DNA from: Halomarina rubra
GTDB taxonomy: Archaea > Halobacteriota > Halobacteria > Halobacteriales > Haloarculaceae
Direction: 5' to 3'
DNA length: 64,000 nucleotides
Assembly: GCF_023699475.1 (NCBI RefSeq)
Contig: NZ_JALXFV010000005.1
Coordinates: 124,001 to 188,000, forward strand
Positions 29,786 to 37,601 of this stretch are shown one piece after another (positions within the stretch are counted from its first letter, which is position 1; every line of letters starts with the position of its first letter). The notes under the pieces were generated by a model that made no database searches, was not told where the DNA came from, and saw only the letters and a list, made by a program, of their open reading frames with translations. A program made the translations under genes and the position numbers.

Positions 29786-30907
29786 ATGCCAACGGACCAC
29801 GACGCGCTGTTCGAGGCGTTCTCGTTCGACGACCTGACGGTCGACGGCCGGGTCGGTCTCGCCCCGATGACCCGAACGAGCGCGACCGCGGACGGTCGCG
29901 CGACCGAACGGATGGCGCGCTACTACGCCAAGTTCGCCCGCGGTGGCTTCTCCTTCCTCCTCACCGAGGGCGTCTACACCGACGCCGAGTACAGCCAGGG
30001 CTACGAGAACCAACCCGGCCTCGTCACCGACGACCACGTCGAAGCCTGGCGGCAGGTGACCGAGGCGGTCCACGACGAGGGCACACCCATCTTCGCCCAG
30101 TTGATGCACGCCGGGGCCATCTCGCAGGGCAACCCCCACACCGACGAGACCGCCGGCCCCTCCGCGATTCGGCCCGACGGGGAGAAGTCCGGCCTCTACG
30201 GCGGCGAGGGGGAGTTCGACACCCCGAAGGCGCTCACCCACGACGAACTCGACGACGTGCGCGAGACGTTCGTCGCCGCGGCCGAGAACGCCCGTGCGGC
30301 CGGCTTCGACGGCGTCGAACTCCACGCCGCCAACGGCTACCTGCTCAACGAGTTCCTCGCCGCCGACGCCAACCGGCGCGACGACGAGTACGGCGGCGAC
30401 GTCGAGTCGCGAGTGCGGTTCCCCGCCGAAGTGCTCGCCGCCGTCCGCGAGGCGATGCCCGAGTCGTTCGTCGTCGGCATCCGCGTCTCCCAGGAGAAGG
30501 TCAACGACGACGGCTACGAGTGGCCCGGCGGTGAGGACGACGCCGAAGTCGTCTTCGCGGCGCTCTCGGAAGCCGGCGCGGACTACCTCCACGTCACCGA
30601 GACGGACATCACCGCCCCCGCCTTCGGCGACGACGGTCCGACGCTCGCGGCGGCCGCCGTCGAGTACGGCGACGCCCCCGTCGTCGCCAACGGTGGTCTC
30701 GGCGACCCCGAGACCGCTCGCAGCGTGCTGGAAGCCGGTGCGGACCTGCTGACCCTCGGGACGAGCGCGCTGTCGAACCCCGACTGGCCCGAGCAGGTCG
30801 CCCGCGGCGAGGACCCCGACCCGTTCGACTTCGAGGGCATCCTGCTCCCCTCGGCGACCATCGGGGACGACGAAGTGCCCGAGACGGACGTGGCGTCGCT
30901 GGACTGA
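29786..30907 (+). CDS. NADH:flavin oxidoreductase, Old Yellow Enzyme family
   Basis: A 373-residue FMN-dependent ene-reductase. VGLAPMTRTSATADGRATERM, FAQLMHAGAISQG, the substrate-binding GVELHAANGYLLNEFLAA, DEYGGDVESRVRF and APVVANGGLGDPETARSVLEAG-like (PVVANGGLGD) motifs follow the family in order. It probably reduces activated C=C bonds; it lacks the extra iron-sulfur domain of dienoyl-CoA reductases. The start at 29786 leaves the natural N-terminus MPTDHDALFEAFSFDDLTVD. Confidence 0.92.
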   Translation: MPTDHDALFEAFSFDDLTVDGRVGLAPMTRTSATADGRATERMARYYAKFARGGFSFLLTEGVYTDAEYSQGYENQPGLVTDDHVEAWRQVTEAVHDEGTPIFAQLMHAGAISQGNPHTDETAGPSAIRPDGEKSGLYGGEGEFDTPKALTHDELDDVRETFVAAAENARAAGFDGVELHAANGYLLNEFLAADANRRDDEYGGDVESRVRFPAEVLAAVREAMPESFVVGIRVSQEKVNDDGYEWPGGEDDAEVVFAALSEAGADYLHVTETDITAPAFGDDGPTLAAAAVEYGDAPVVANGGLGDPETARSVLEAGADLLTLGTSALSNPDWPEQVARGEDPDPFDFEGILLPSATIGDDEVPETDVASLD

Positions 30908-30983
30908 GACGACCGATCGTTCGCCCACCGAAACGTGTCGGGGTTCGGAAACGTTTTCTCGTGTGACTGGCGTGGTAGTGACG

Positions 30984-31742
30984 ATGCCGTGGAGCCACGA
31001 ACTCGGGTCGGACGACGTCGAGTACAGCGACTGCCCGGTCGACGACGGACCGGCACCTGGTGGCGACGACGTCCACCGTGGTGACGTGGCCGAACTGACG
31101 GTCACCGACGGTACGGAGCATCTTACGCTCGAGCTCCAGTTCTGGCAACCGCTCTGGACCCCGGAGACGGTCGCTCACGACATGGAGAGCAAGGCCGGCT
31201 ACCTCGCGTGGCGACTCGACGACCAGTCGGGTGCCTACGGCGTCCTCGACGGATACGCAAAGCGCGTCTGGTTCGGCCTCGAACGGCCCTCCATCGGTGG
31301 GCCGTCGTACTCGTTCACCACCGTCGGCCACGACTAGCGCGACGAACTGTACTGGGCGAACTACCACCGGTTGTACGAGAACTACCCACTTCGGCAGACC
31401 GGCCCCCTCCAACGCACCGACCACGACCCGCAGGTCGACCACGACGGGCCGACGAGCGACGTGTACGAGTTCGTCAGCGAGATACTCGCAGACGACTTCC
31501 ACTGTCGGCTCCAGCTGTGGCGGCCCCCGTCGTGCGACGCGGTGTTCACCGCGCTCCGCTGGACGAGCGCCGAGATCCACGGCGACGGCTACGAGGCACA
31601 GTGTGGCGTCCTCGGGCGGTCCACCCTGTTCTCCGACACGGGGACGACGGTCTCGTTCGAGGACGAGGCGTTCGCGACGGTGTACGGTCTCGCGGGCGAC
31701 CTGCGGACGGAGTCTTCGGAGGGACTGACGTTCGTCGAGTAG
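30984..31742 (+). pseudogene. Two-domain hypothetical protein interrupted by an in-frame amber stop
   Basis: One continuous frame codes for about 250 residues except for a TAG at 31335-31337. Upstream: MPWSHELGSDDVEYSD to SFTTVGHD; downstream in the same frame: RDELYWANYHRLYENYPLRQ to GLTFVE. Codon use stays haloarchaeal on both sides, and the two halves are related: LTLELQFWQPLWTPETV matches FHCRLQLWRPPSCDAVF, each followed by a GAYGVL/AQCGVL stretch. So a duplicated-domain protein seems to be split by a point mutation (or sequencing error, or read-through). The second half has no start codon of its own near its beginning. No family recognised. Confidence 0.7.
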
Positions 31743-31788
31743 TCGGTGTCCGGGAAGCGTTACTGTCGGAGAAAGTGAGTTCGGAAGA

Positions 31789-31860
31789 AGCCTAGGCCGG
31801 GATTTGAACCCGGGCTCTCGTCCTTACCAAGGACGCGCTTTACCGCTAAGCTACCCAGGC
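31789..31860 (-). tRNA. tRNA-Thr (anticodon GGT)
   Basis: The minus strand folds into a cloverleaf: acceptor GCCTGGG with CCTAGGC (one G-U pair), D-arm GCTTAGCGGTAAAGC, anticodon stem CGTCC/GGACG with loop TTGGTAA (anticodon GGT, reading ACC and ACU) and T-arm GCCCGGGTTCAAATCCCGGC. The discriminator is U, as in archaeal threonine tRNAs. It has no intron and no encoded CCA. A CCTAAAG about 35 bases upstream may be the TATA element. Confidence 0.96.
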
Positions 31861-31910
31861 ACGCTGAGTGCGTTTTCAGAGTGCCACGACTCGACTTTAG
31901 GCGTTTCGAT

Positions 31911-32531
31911 TCAGTGGTCGGCGAACGCCCCGGTATCACGTCGCACGCGGTCGGCGACGTCGTGGTCGGCCAGCGTCGCCGCCGGCGGGAACGGCGCGTC
32001 GAGCGTGCCCGCCAGGTCCGACGCCATCGTCCGGAGCGCGTCGGTCGGGTCGCCGCCGCCGGCCGTCGCTCCCGCGACGACCGCCAGGTCGAGCACGTCG
32101 GCTTCGAGGGTCGTCGGGTCGCTGTCGCCGCGCTCGCGACGTTCGGTCTCGTCGCGGCCGAACGCGCGAACGACGCCGACGGCGGCCTCGGCGGCCTCGG
32201 TGCGCGCGAGGAGGTAGAACCCCCGAGCGACCAGCGCGTTGGCCGCGAGGACGTGCATGTCGCCGGTGTCGCGGTCCCCCGAGAGCCACGGCTCGGTGTC
32301 GGCGAGCGTGCGGGTGAGACGGAGCCCGTCGTAGACGAGTTGGACGCCGGCGGCGCGTTCGAGGAGCGAGTCGCCCGCTGCGCCGTGGGACCGGCCGACG
32401 AGCGTCGTCACCACCCCCGGGACCATCGAGCCGTCGTCGATGAACGCGTGCAGGTCGTCGCGGAGCCGTTTCGGCTCGATGTCGTCGACCGACGCACGCG
32501 CAGTCCGACGGACGGCGGCGGCGTCCTCCAT
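31911..32531 (-). CDS. Helical haloarchaeal protein of unknown function (DUF7114-like)
   Basis: A 206-residue, almost wholly alpha-helical acidic protein (LLERAAGVQLVYDGLRLTRT; DMHVLAANALVARGFYLLAR; AVGVVRAFGRDETERRE). The helix pattern recalls polyprenyl synthetase-like folds, but the aspartate-rich DDxxD motifs of active prenyltransferases are absent, so catalysis of that kind is unlikely. The start at 32531 (MEDAAAVRRTARAS) is just after the long shadow frame; it is divergent from the crotonase gene with 60 bases between. Confidence 0.75.
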   Translation of the reverse strand: MEDAAAVRRTARASVDDIEPKRLRDDLHAFIDDGSMVPGVVTTLVGRSHGAAGDSLLERAAGVQLVYDGLRLTRTLADTEPWLSGDRDTGDMHVLAANALVARGFYLLARTEAAEAAVGVVRAFGRDETERRERGDSDPTTLEADVLDLAVVAGATAGGGDPTDALRTMASDLAGTLDAPFPPAATLADHDVADRVRRDTGAFADH

Positions 32532-32591
32532 TGCTTCGAGATAGCCCCGGAACACGCAAAGACCTTTGGAAACCGCATCCGAGCGACGGTC

Positions 32592-33332
32592 GTGCTCCGA
32601 ATCGAGGACAGCGCGGGCGTCCGGACGGTGACACTCGACCGACCCGAACGACGCAACGCGCTCACCCCCGCGATGCTCGACGACCTCGCCGCCGCCGTCT
32701 CCGACCCTCCGGAACCGGTCGTCTACCTCCGGGGGGCGGGCAGTGCCTTCTGTGCGGGCGCGGACCTCGACGCCGTCGCCGACGTCGCGGCCGCGACCAC
32801 GACCGATGGCGACACCACCGACGGCGACACCACGGATACCGACCCGGCGGCCGCCTTCGCCGAACACGGCCAGCGGACCGCCCGCGCCATCGCCGACTCC
32901 TCGGCGGTCGTCCTCGCGGGAATCGACGGCGCGGCCCGCGGCGGTGGCGTCGAACTCGCACTCGCGTGTGACCTCCGGGTCGCGACCGACGCGGCCACGT
33001 TCGCCGAGACGGGCGTCACGTTCGGCCTGTTCGGCGCGTGGGGCGGGACCGTCCGTCTCCCGCGAATCGTCGGCGAGGGCAACGCGATGGACCTCACGCT
33101 CTCCGGGCGCGCCGTCGACGCCGACGAGGCGCTCCGGATGGGGCTGGTCTCCCGGGTGGTCGAGGACCCCGCGACCGTCGCCCGCGAACTGGCCGACAAC
33201 GACCACGCCGCGCTCGAACGGGTCAAGCCGCTGCTCCGGAGTCGCGGGAGCGACGACGACCGGGAGACGGCCGAGGCTGGCGTGTTCGCCGACCTCGTCG
33301 CCCGGAACGCCGACGCGCTCCGGCGGGACTGA
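32592..33332 (+). CDS. Enoyl-CoA hydratase/isomerase family protein with only one catalytic glutamate
   Basis: A 246-residue crotonase-fold protein. RTVTLDRPERRNALTPAML, GAGSAFCAGADLDAV (oxyanion hole) and GAARGGGVELALACDLRV (first catalytic Glu) are clear, but the second glutamate position reads FAETGVTFGLFGAWGG, with glycine where hydratases have Glu. It is therefore more likely an isomerase or another crotonase-type activity. Residues about 73-90 are a threonine/aspartate repeat (TTDGD units) inserted after the oxyanion hole. The start is GTG 32592; no ATG is available in this stretch. Confidence 0.85.
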   Translation: MLRIEDSAGVRTVTLDRPERRNALTPAMLDDLAAAVSDPPEPVVYLRGAGSAFCAGADLDAVADVAAATTTDGDTTDGDTTDTDPAAAFAEHGQRTARAIADSSAVVLAGIDGAARGGGVELALACDLRVATDAATFAETGVTFGLFGAWGGTVRLPRIVGEGNAMDLTLSGRAVDADEALRMGLVSRVVEDPATVARELADNDHAALERVKPLLRSRGSDDDRETAEAGVFADLVARNADALRRD

Positions 33333-33419
33333 GCGGTAGGTAGCCCCCACCGAACGGCCCGAAGGACGTCCGGGTCCCCCGGACTTTTCACGAGGTGGTC
33401 CGTCGCCCCGGGAGAGACG

Positions 33420-35396
33420 ATGGACGGGTTCCTGCCGGCCCTGGACGGGCACTACGACGCCGCCGACCAACTGACTCGGTACCTCCGGCGACGAGCGGAG
33501 GCGCAGTTCGAACGCACTCACGCGGAGAAACGTGCCGTCGACACCCGCGAGGAGTACGAGGACCGCCGCGAGCGCGTCCGCGAGTGGTTTCTCGACCGCA
33601 TCGGCGGACTGCCCGACCGCCCGGAAGCCCTCGCGATGGAGACGGTGGGAACGGACGACCGCGACGGCTATCGCGTCGAGCGCATCGTCTTCGAGAGTCA
33701 CCCGCGATTCCACGTCACCGCGAACTGCTACGTGCCCGAGAGCGAGGTGCCTCACCCCGGCGTGCTGTTCCTCTGCGGACACGTCGACGCGGGGAAGGCC
33801 GACCCGCTCAACCAGCGCGCGTGTATCGAACTCGCGACGAACGGCGTCCTCGTGCTGGTCGTCGACTCGCTGGGGCAGGGCGAGCGCGAACAGTACCCCG
33901 ACACCGACCTCGGCGCGGACGTCGTCCGCGGCGGCGTCTCCGAACACTGCTACGCTGGCCAGCAGTGTCTCACCGCGGGCGCGACGCTGGCGCGGTACGT
34001 GGTCCACGACGACCGCTGTGCGCTGGACGTGCTCGCTACCAGGGACGACGTCGACTCGGAGCGACTCGGCGTCGTCGGCACCTCCGGCGGCGGCCTCCGG
34101 ACCCAGTTCCTCGGCCTGCTCGACGACCGGGTCGCCGTCGCCGCCCCCTGCTGTTCGGTCACGACGCGTGCCGAGTGGCTTCGGACGGGCAAGCGCATCG
34201 ACGCCGAGCAGTTGCTCCCGGGAGCCATCGCCGACGGCGTCGACCACGACGACTTCCTCGCCGCGATGGCTCCGCGACCGCTCCTCGTCGGGGCGGCCGC
34301 CTCGGACCAGTACTTCCCCGTGGAGGGCGTCCACGATGCGGTCGAGCGAGCGCGGCGAGTGTACGACCTGTCCGACGTGGCCGACCGCCTGGAACTCGTC
34401 GTCGCGGACGAGCCACACTGCTCGGTGTACGACCTCGGCGACCCGGTGTACGAGTGGCTCTGTGCGCACCTCGGCGTCGGGGAGTACTCACCTCGTGACG
34501 AGCACGCGGTCGTCGACCCGTCGGCCCTCGACTGCACCACCGACGGAGCCGTCCTGACCGCCTTCCCCGACGAGCGCACCGTCACCGACCTGCTCCGTTC
34601 GGACCTCGACGCGGACCGTCTCCGAGCGGCGTCTGCCGGCGACCCGCGGGAGGACGAGGCCGCGAGCGATGTCCGACTCCGCGACCGACTCGTCGAGCGG
34701 TTCGACCTCGACCGGTCCGCCGCCGACCGACACCCGCGAACCACCCGCCAGACCGAGACGGACGGGTTCTCGGTCGAGCACGTCTGGTTTCGCACCGAAC
34801 GCGACCCGGACGTCGTCGTCGCGGGCGTGCTCGTCTCGACGCTCGGCGTCCCGGCCCGCTCGCCCGCGGTCGTCTGTTACGAGGACGGCACCGAGGCCGT
34901 CGCGGACCCCGACCGGGCCGCAGAACTGCGCGAACTGGCCGCCGAACGGGGCACGGCGTTCGCGTTCGACCCGCGGGGCGTCGGGGCGGTCCGGAACCGA
35001 GAGATACCGATTCCGCACTGGGTCGACGCGTACGACGGCGTCTACGGGACCGAGTTCGAACTGGCGTACGACGCGCTGGACGACTCGCTGTTCGGGATGC
35101 GCGTGTTCGACGTGCTGTGTGCCGCCGCGTTCCTCCGGTCCCGGACGGACAGCCAGACGGTGTCGCTCGTCGGGGAGGGCGTCGGCGCGTACCACGCGCT
35201 GTACGCCGCGGGCGCGGACGAGCGCGTCGACGCCCTCGGCCTTCGCGACCTCGGTCCGAACTTCCGCGAGATGGCGACGAGTCGCGACTACCCGTACGAC
35301 GCGCGACTCACCGTCTCCGACGTGCTCGACTGCGACGTCCCGGACGTGTTCGCGGCGCTGGACGAACGTGGCGTCGCCGTCGAGCGCGGGGGTTGA
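33420..35396 (+). CDS. Duplicated alpha/beta hydrolase, second domain degenerate
   Basis: A 658-residue soluble protein of two hydrolase halves. Half one (residues 60-360) resembles acetyl-xylan-esterase/dienelactone-type hydrolases: VPHPGVLFLCGHVDAGKADP, LVVDSLGQGEREQYPDTD, the nucleophile elbow GVVGTSGGGLRTQ, the acid region GAAASDQYFPVEG and the histidine in ADEPHCSVYD. Half two (about 440-658) repeats the layout (VCYEDGTEAVADPDRA, FDPRGVGAVRNREI), but its elbow reads LVGEGVGAYH with glycine instead of serine. Only half one should be catalytic; the substrate is unknown (sugar or plant-polymer esters are typical in relatives). No signal peptide. Confidence 0.8.
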   Translation: MDGFLPALDGHYDAADQLTRYLRRRAEAQFERTHAEKRAVDTREEYEDRRERVREWFLDRIGGLPDRPEALAMETVGTDDRDGYRVERIVFESHPRFHVTANCYVPESEVPHPGVLFLCGHVDAGKADPLNQRACIELATNGVLVLVVDSLGQGEREQYPDTDLGADVVRGGVSEHCYAGQQCLTAGATLARYVVHDDRCALDVLATRDDVDSERLGVVGTSGGGLRTQFLGLLDDRVAVAAPCCSVTTRAEWLRTGKRIDAEQLLPGAIADGVDHDDFLAAMAPRPLLVGAAASDQYFPVEGVHDAVERARRVYDLSDVADRLELVVADEPHCSVYDLGDPVYEWLCAHLGVGEYSPRDEHAVVDPSALDCTTDGAVLTAFPDERTVTDLLRSDLDADRLRAASAGDPREDEAASDVRLRDRLVERFDLDRSAADRHPRTTRQTETDGFSVEHVWFRTERDPDVVVAGVLVSTLGVPARSPAVVCYEDGTEAVADPDRAAELRELAAERGTAFAFDPRGVGAVRNREIPIPHWVDAYDGVYGTEFELAYDALDDSLFGMRVFDVLCAAAFLRSRTDSQTVSLVGEGVGAYHALYAAGADERVDALGLRDLGPNFREMATSRDYPYDARLTVSDVLDCDVPDVFAALDERGVAVERGG

Positions 35397-35426
35397 GAGA
35401 ACCGCGCGAGGAGGGTTCGGGCCGAC

Positions 35427-36257
35427 TCAGAGCGAGAGCGCGTCGGGCGCGGGCGGCATGTGGCGTTTGTGCTCGCTCGTCGCGTACAGTTCGTCGACGC
35501 GGTCGATCACCGACTCGTCGACGTCCAGCGTGCTCGCCGTCGCGGCCGTCGAGAGGGGGCCGTCGACGTGGAGGACGAGCACCGCGTCGAGCAGGTCGTA
35601 GCTCAGCCCCATCTCCTCCTCGTCGGTCTGGCCGACCCACATCTCGGCGCTCGGGGGCTTCTCGACGAGGTCCTCGGGGACGCCGACGTGGTCGGCGAGT
35701 TGGCGAACCTGGCGCTTGTAGAGGTTGCCGATGGGGTTGCAGTCGACCGCCTGGTCGCCGTACTTCGTGTAGTAGCCCGTCAGCGTCTCCGAGCGGTTGC
35801 CCGTCCCGAGGACGATGCGCGACTCTGCGTTGGCGACGAAGTAGTTGAGCACCCCCCGCGTGCGGACCCGGACGTTTCCGAGGGCCATCCGGTGGTCCTC
35901 GCCTGCGGGGTAGGCGTCGACGAACGCGTCGACGATGGGTTCGATGTCGACGACGTCGTAGTCGATACCCAGCATCTCGGCCACTCGCTCGGCGTCGCTC
36001 ATGTTCCCCTCGGTGTTGACGTCGCTGGGCATCACGAGGCCGTGGACCGCCTCCGCCCCCAGCGCCTCGACGGCGAGGTGGGCGGTCAGCGTCGAGTCGA
36101 TACCTCCCGACAGGCCGATGACCGCACCGTCGGCCCCCGCGTCGTCGACCACGCTCCTGACGAACGCCGTGATGTGCTCGCGGTGGGCCTCCAGTTCCGA
36201 CTCGGAGAGCGTGAGGTCGACGGGCAGGTCCTTCGGTCGGGCGACGGCGTCACTCAT
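35427..36257 (-). CDS. nadE: NAD+ synthase, ammonia-dependent type
   Basis: A 276-residue N-type ATP pyrophosphatase making NAD from nicotinate adenine dinucleotide. The PP-loop GLSGGIDSTLTAHLAVEALG, the NRSETLTGYYTKYGDQAVDCNPIGNL-type region (seen as TGNRSETLTGYYTKYGD) and PPSAEMWVGQTDEEEMG are conserved. There is no glutaminase domain, so it uses free ammonia. It converges with the double hydrolase. Confidence 0.95.
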   Translation of the reverse strand: MSDAVARPKDLPVDLTLSESELEAHREHITAFVRSVVDDAGADGAVIGLSGGIDSTLTAHLAVEALGAEAVHGLVMPSDVNTEGNMSDAERVAEMLGIDYDVVDIEPIVDAFVDAYPAGEDHRMALGNVRVRTRGVLNYFVANAESRIVLGTGNRSETLTGYYTKYGDQAVDCNPIGNLYKRQVRQLADHVGVPEDLVEKPPSAEMWVGQTDEEEMGLSYDLLDAVLVLHVDGPLSTAATASTLDVDESVIDRVDELYATSEHKRHMPPAPDALSL

Positions 36258-36446
36258 GGTCGTATCGAGGCGTTCGACCGACTAATAGCTGCCCTGTCAC
36301 GCGATATTTCCGACCGTTCGTCCATCGAGAGTGGGTACCTCGACCCGAACTGAACGACGGGGTTCCGACCGGCACGACTCCTCGGCGTCGCGATGAGACG
36401 CTACGTTCAAGTGGGGTGATGCAGAACAACCAGTGCTGACAGAACC

Positions 36447-36541
36447 GAGACCGTTGGCGAGCGGTCCCGAAGGGACGCGAGTCTCGGTGTGAGCCGCGCG
36501 GGACCGAAGGTCCCGCTGGAAACCGGCGACGCAGTCGCCGG
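36447..36541 (+). other. Cluster of perfect hairpins just upstream of tRNA-Gly
   Basis: Three stems lie in 95 bases: GTCCC/GGGAC with a GAA loop (36466-36478), enclosed by CCGAGAC/GTCTCGG (36447-36453 with 36481-36487); GCGGGACC/GGTCCCGC with a GAA loop (36498-36516); and CCGGCGAC/GTCGCCGG with a GCA loop (36523-36541). The last ends 11 bases before the tRNA. It may be an RNA processing leader, a separate small RNA, or selfish palindromic DNA. No reading frame with good codon use covers it. Confidence 0.5.
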
Positions 36542-36552
36542 TGACGAAGGGA

Positions 36553-36623
36553 GCACCGTTGGTCCAGTGGTAGGACATTGGCTTCCCAAGCCAATAGCCC
36601 GGGTTCAATTCCCGGACGGTGCA
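36553..36623 (+). tRNA. tRNA-Gly (anticodon CCC)
   Basis: A perfect cloverleaf: acceptor GCACCGT with ACGGTGC (seven Watson-Crick pairs), D-arm GGTCCAGTGGTAGGAC, anticodon stem TTGGC/GCCAA with loop TTCCCAA (anticodon CCC, reading GGG), T-arm CCGGGTTCAATTCCCGG and discriminator A. Length 71 as usual for glycine; no intron, no encoded CCA. Its 3' end is repeated twice downstream. Confidence 0.97.
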
Positions 36624-36712
36624 TTTCTGTCCGAACGGCAGTGAGGACGAAATCAGTAGGTGGGAATTGAAGTAGACGAGACGCACGCAGCGAAGCGAGC
36701 ACGTCTCGGCGT

Positions 36713-36737
36713 GGTTCAATTCCCGGACGGTGCATTT
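36713..36737 (+). repeat. Second copy of the tRNA-Gly 3' end (attachment-site-like)
   Basis: Twenty-five bases identical to 36602-36626, i.e. the T-loop, 3' acceptor strand, discriminator and three flanking T of tRNA-Gly, 111 bases downstream. No tRNA 5' half accompanies it. Integrases that target tRNA genes leave exactly such 3'-end duplications. It is followed by the hairpin TTTGC-GA-GTCGCG / CGCGAC-GA-GCAAA (36736-36763), whose opposed GA pairs would form tandem sheared mismatches. Confidence 0.8.
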
Positions 36738-36811
36738 TGCGAGTCGCGAACGCGACGAGCAAACGCTCTACTTCAGAATCGAACCAGCGAGCGACTGCAG
36801 GGAGCGAGTGG

Positions 36812-36836
36812 GGTTCGATTCCCCGACGGTGCATTC
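36812..36836 (+). repeat. Third, diverged copy of the tRNA-Gly 3' end
   Basis: Matches the first copy at 22 of 25 bases (three substitutions), 99 bases beyond the second. It too is followed at once by a hairpin, GCTCG/CGAGC with a GAA loop (36838-36850). The DNA between the copies is only about 75-90 bases, has no gene, and carries fragments such as an inverted TGAAGTAG/CTACTTCA pair. Confidence 0.75.
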
Positions 36837-36949
36837 TGCTCGGAACGAGCGTGAAGAGCGACCGCGCTACCGTGGGCGTCATTTCCGGCGACCCACTGCA
36901 GTCGAGTTCGGTTCGGAACCACTTTCACCGACAGGTCTGTGCGGAAGGC

Positions 36950-37534
36950 ATGGACGAGGTCTCCCGCACACTCGACGCCTACAGTACCGACGCCGACGCG
37001 TACGTCGAGAAGTACCGTTCGGAGTCCGTCGCCGCCCGCTACGGTGCGGCGTTCCGCGATGCCGTCGAGGGCCTCGACGGCGAACGGGTGCTGGACGTCG
37101 GCTGTGGCCCAGGCGCGGACGTCGAGACGTTTCTGAACACGGGGTACGACGTGACTGGCCTCGACCTCACACCCGGGTTCCTCCAGGCGGCGGCCGACCG
37201 CCACCCCGAGGCGTCGTTCGTCCACGGAGACATGCGGCGGTTGCCGTTCGACGAGGGGACGTTCGACGGACTCTGGAGTTCGGCGTCGTTCCTCCACGTC
37301 CCGCGGGCGGAGGCGGCGGGGACGCTCCGGGAGTTCCGTCGAGTCCTCCGTCCCGAGAGCGTCGTCTACCTCTCGGTGAAGTCGAGCGAGCGGGCCACTC
37401 ACGACGCGAACGACCGCCACTTCGTCTACTACCGTCCCGAAGAGGTGACCGACCTGTTCTCCGAGAACGGGTTCGAGACGACCCGTGTCGAGACCACCGA
37501 CAACTGGGTCGCGGTGCTCGCGGTACCGAACTGA
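36950..37534 (+). CDS. Class I SAM-dependent methyltransferase
   Basis: A 194-residue methyltransferase. Motif I is RVLDVGCGPGADVETFLNTG, the acidic motif II DVTGLDLTPGFLQAA, then FVHGDMRRLPFDEGTFDGLW and the helix LREFRRVLRPESVVYLSVK. The substrate is unknown (UbiE/BioC-like core). The frame runs upstream across the tRNA repeats, but conserved sequence begins at MDEVSRTLDAYSTDADAYVE, so 36950 is the start. Confidence 0.88.
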   Translation: MDEVSRTLDAYSTDADAYVEKYRSESVAARYGAAFRDAVEGLDGERVLDVGCGPGADVETFLNTGYDVTGLDLTPGFLQAAADRHPEASFVHGDMRRLPFDEGTFDGLWSSASFLHVPRAEAAGTLREFRRVLRPESVVYLSVKSSERATHDANDRHFVYYRPEEVTDLFSENGFETTRVETTDNWVAVLAVPN

Positions 37535-37601
37535 GCCACCCGCCGCGACGGCCGGGGCACCCGCCCGCGGACTTTTGGCACCACCACCCGAGCGCTAGTC
37601 C

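Noticed and set aside
36447-36850. CRISPR array
   Set aside because: Repeats number only three, are derived from tRNA-Gly, and spacers are of unequal length with no cas genes nearby.
36250-36882. Minus-strand frame of 210 codons with repeated MHRPGIEP peptide
   Set aside because: The repeats are the translation of the three tRNA-Gly 3'-end copies read backwards. Frames of this kind are a well-known annotation artefact at tRNA genes.
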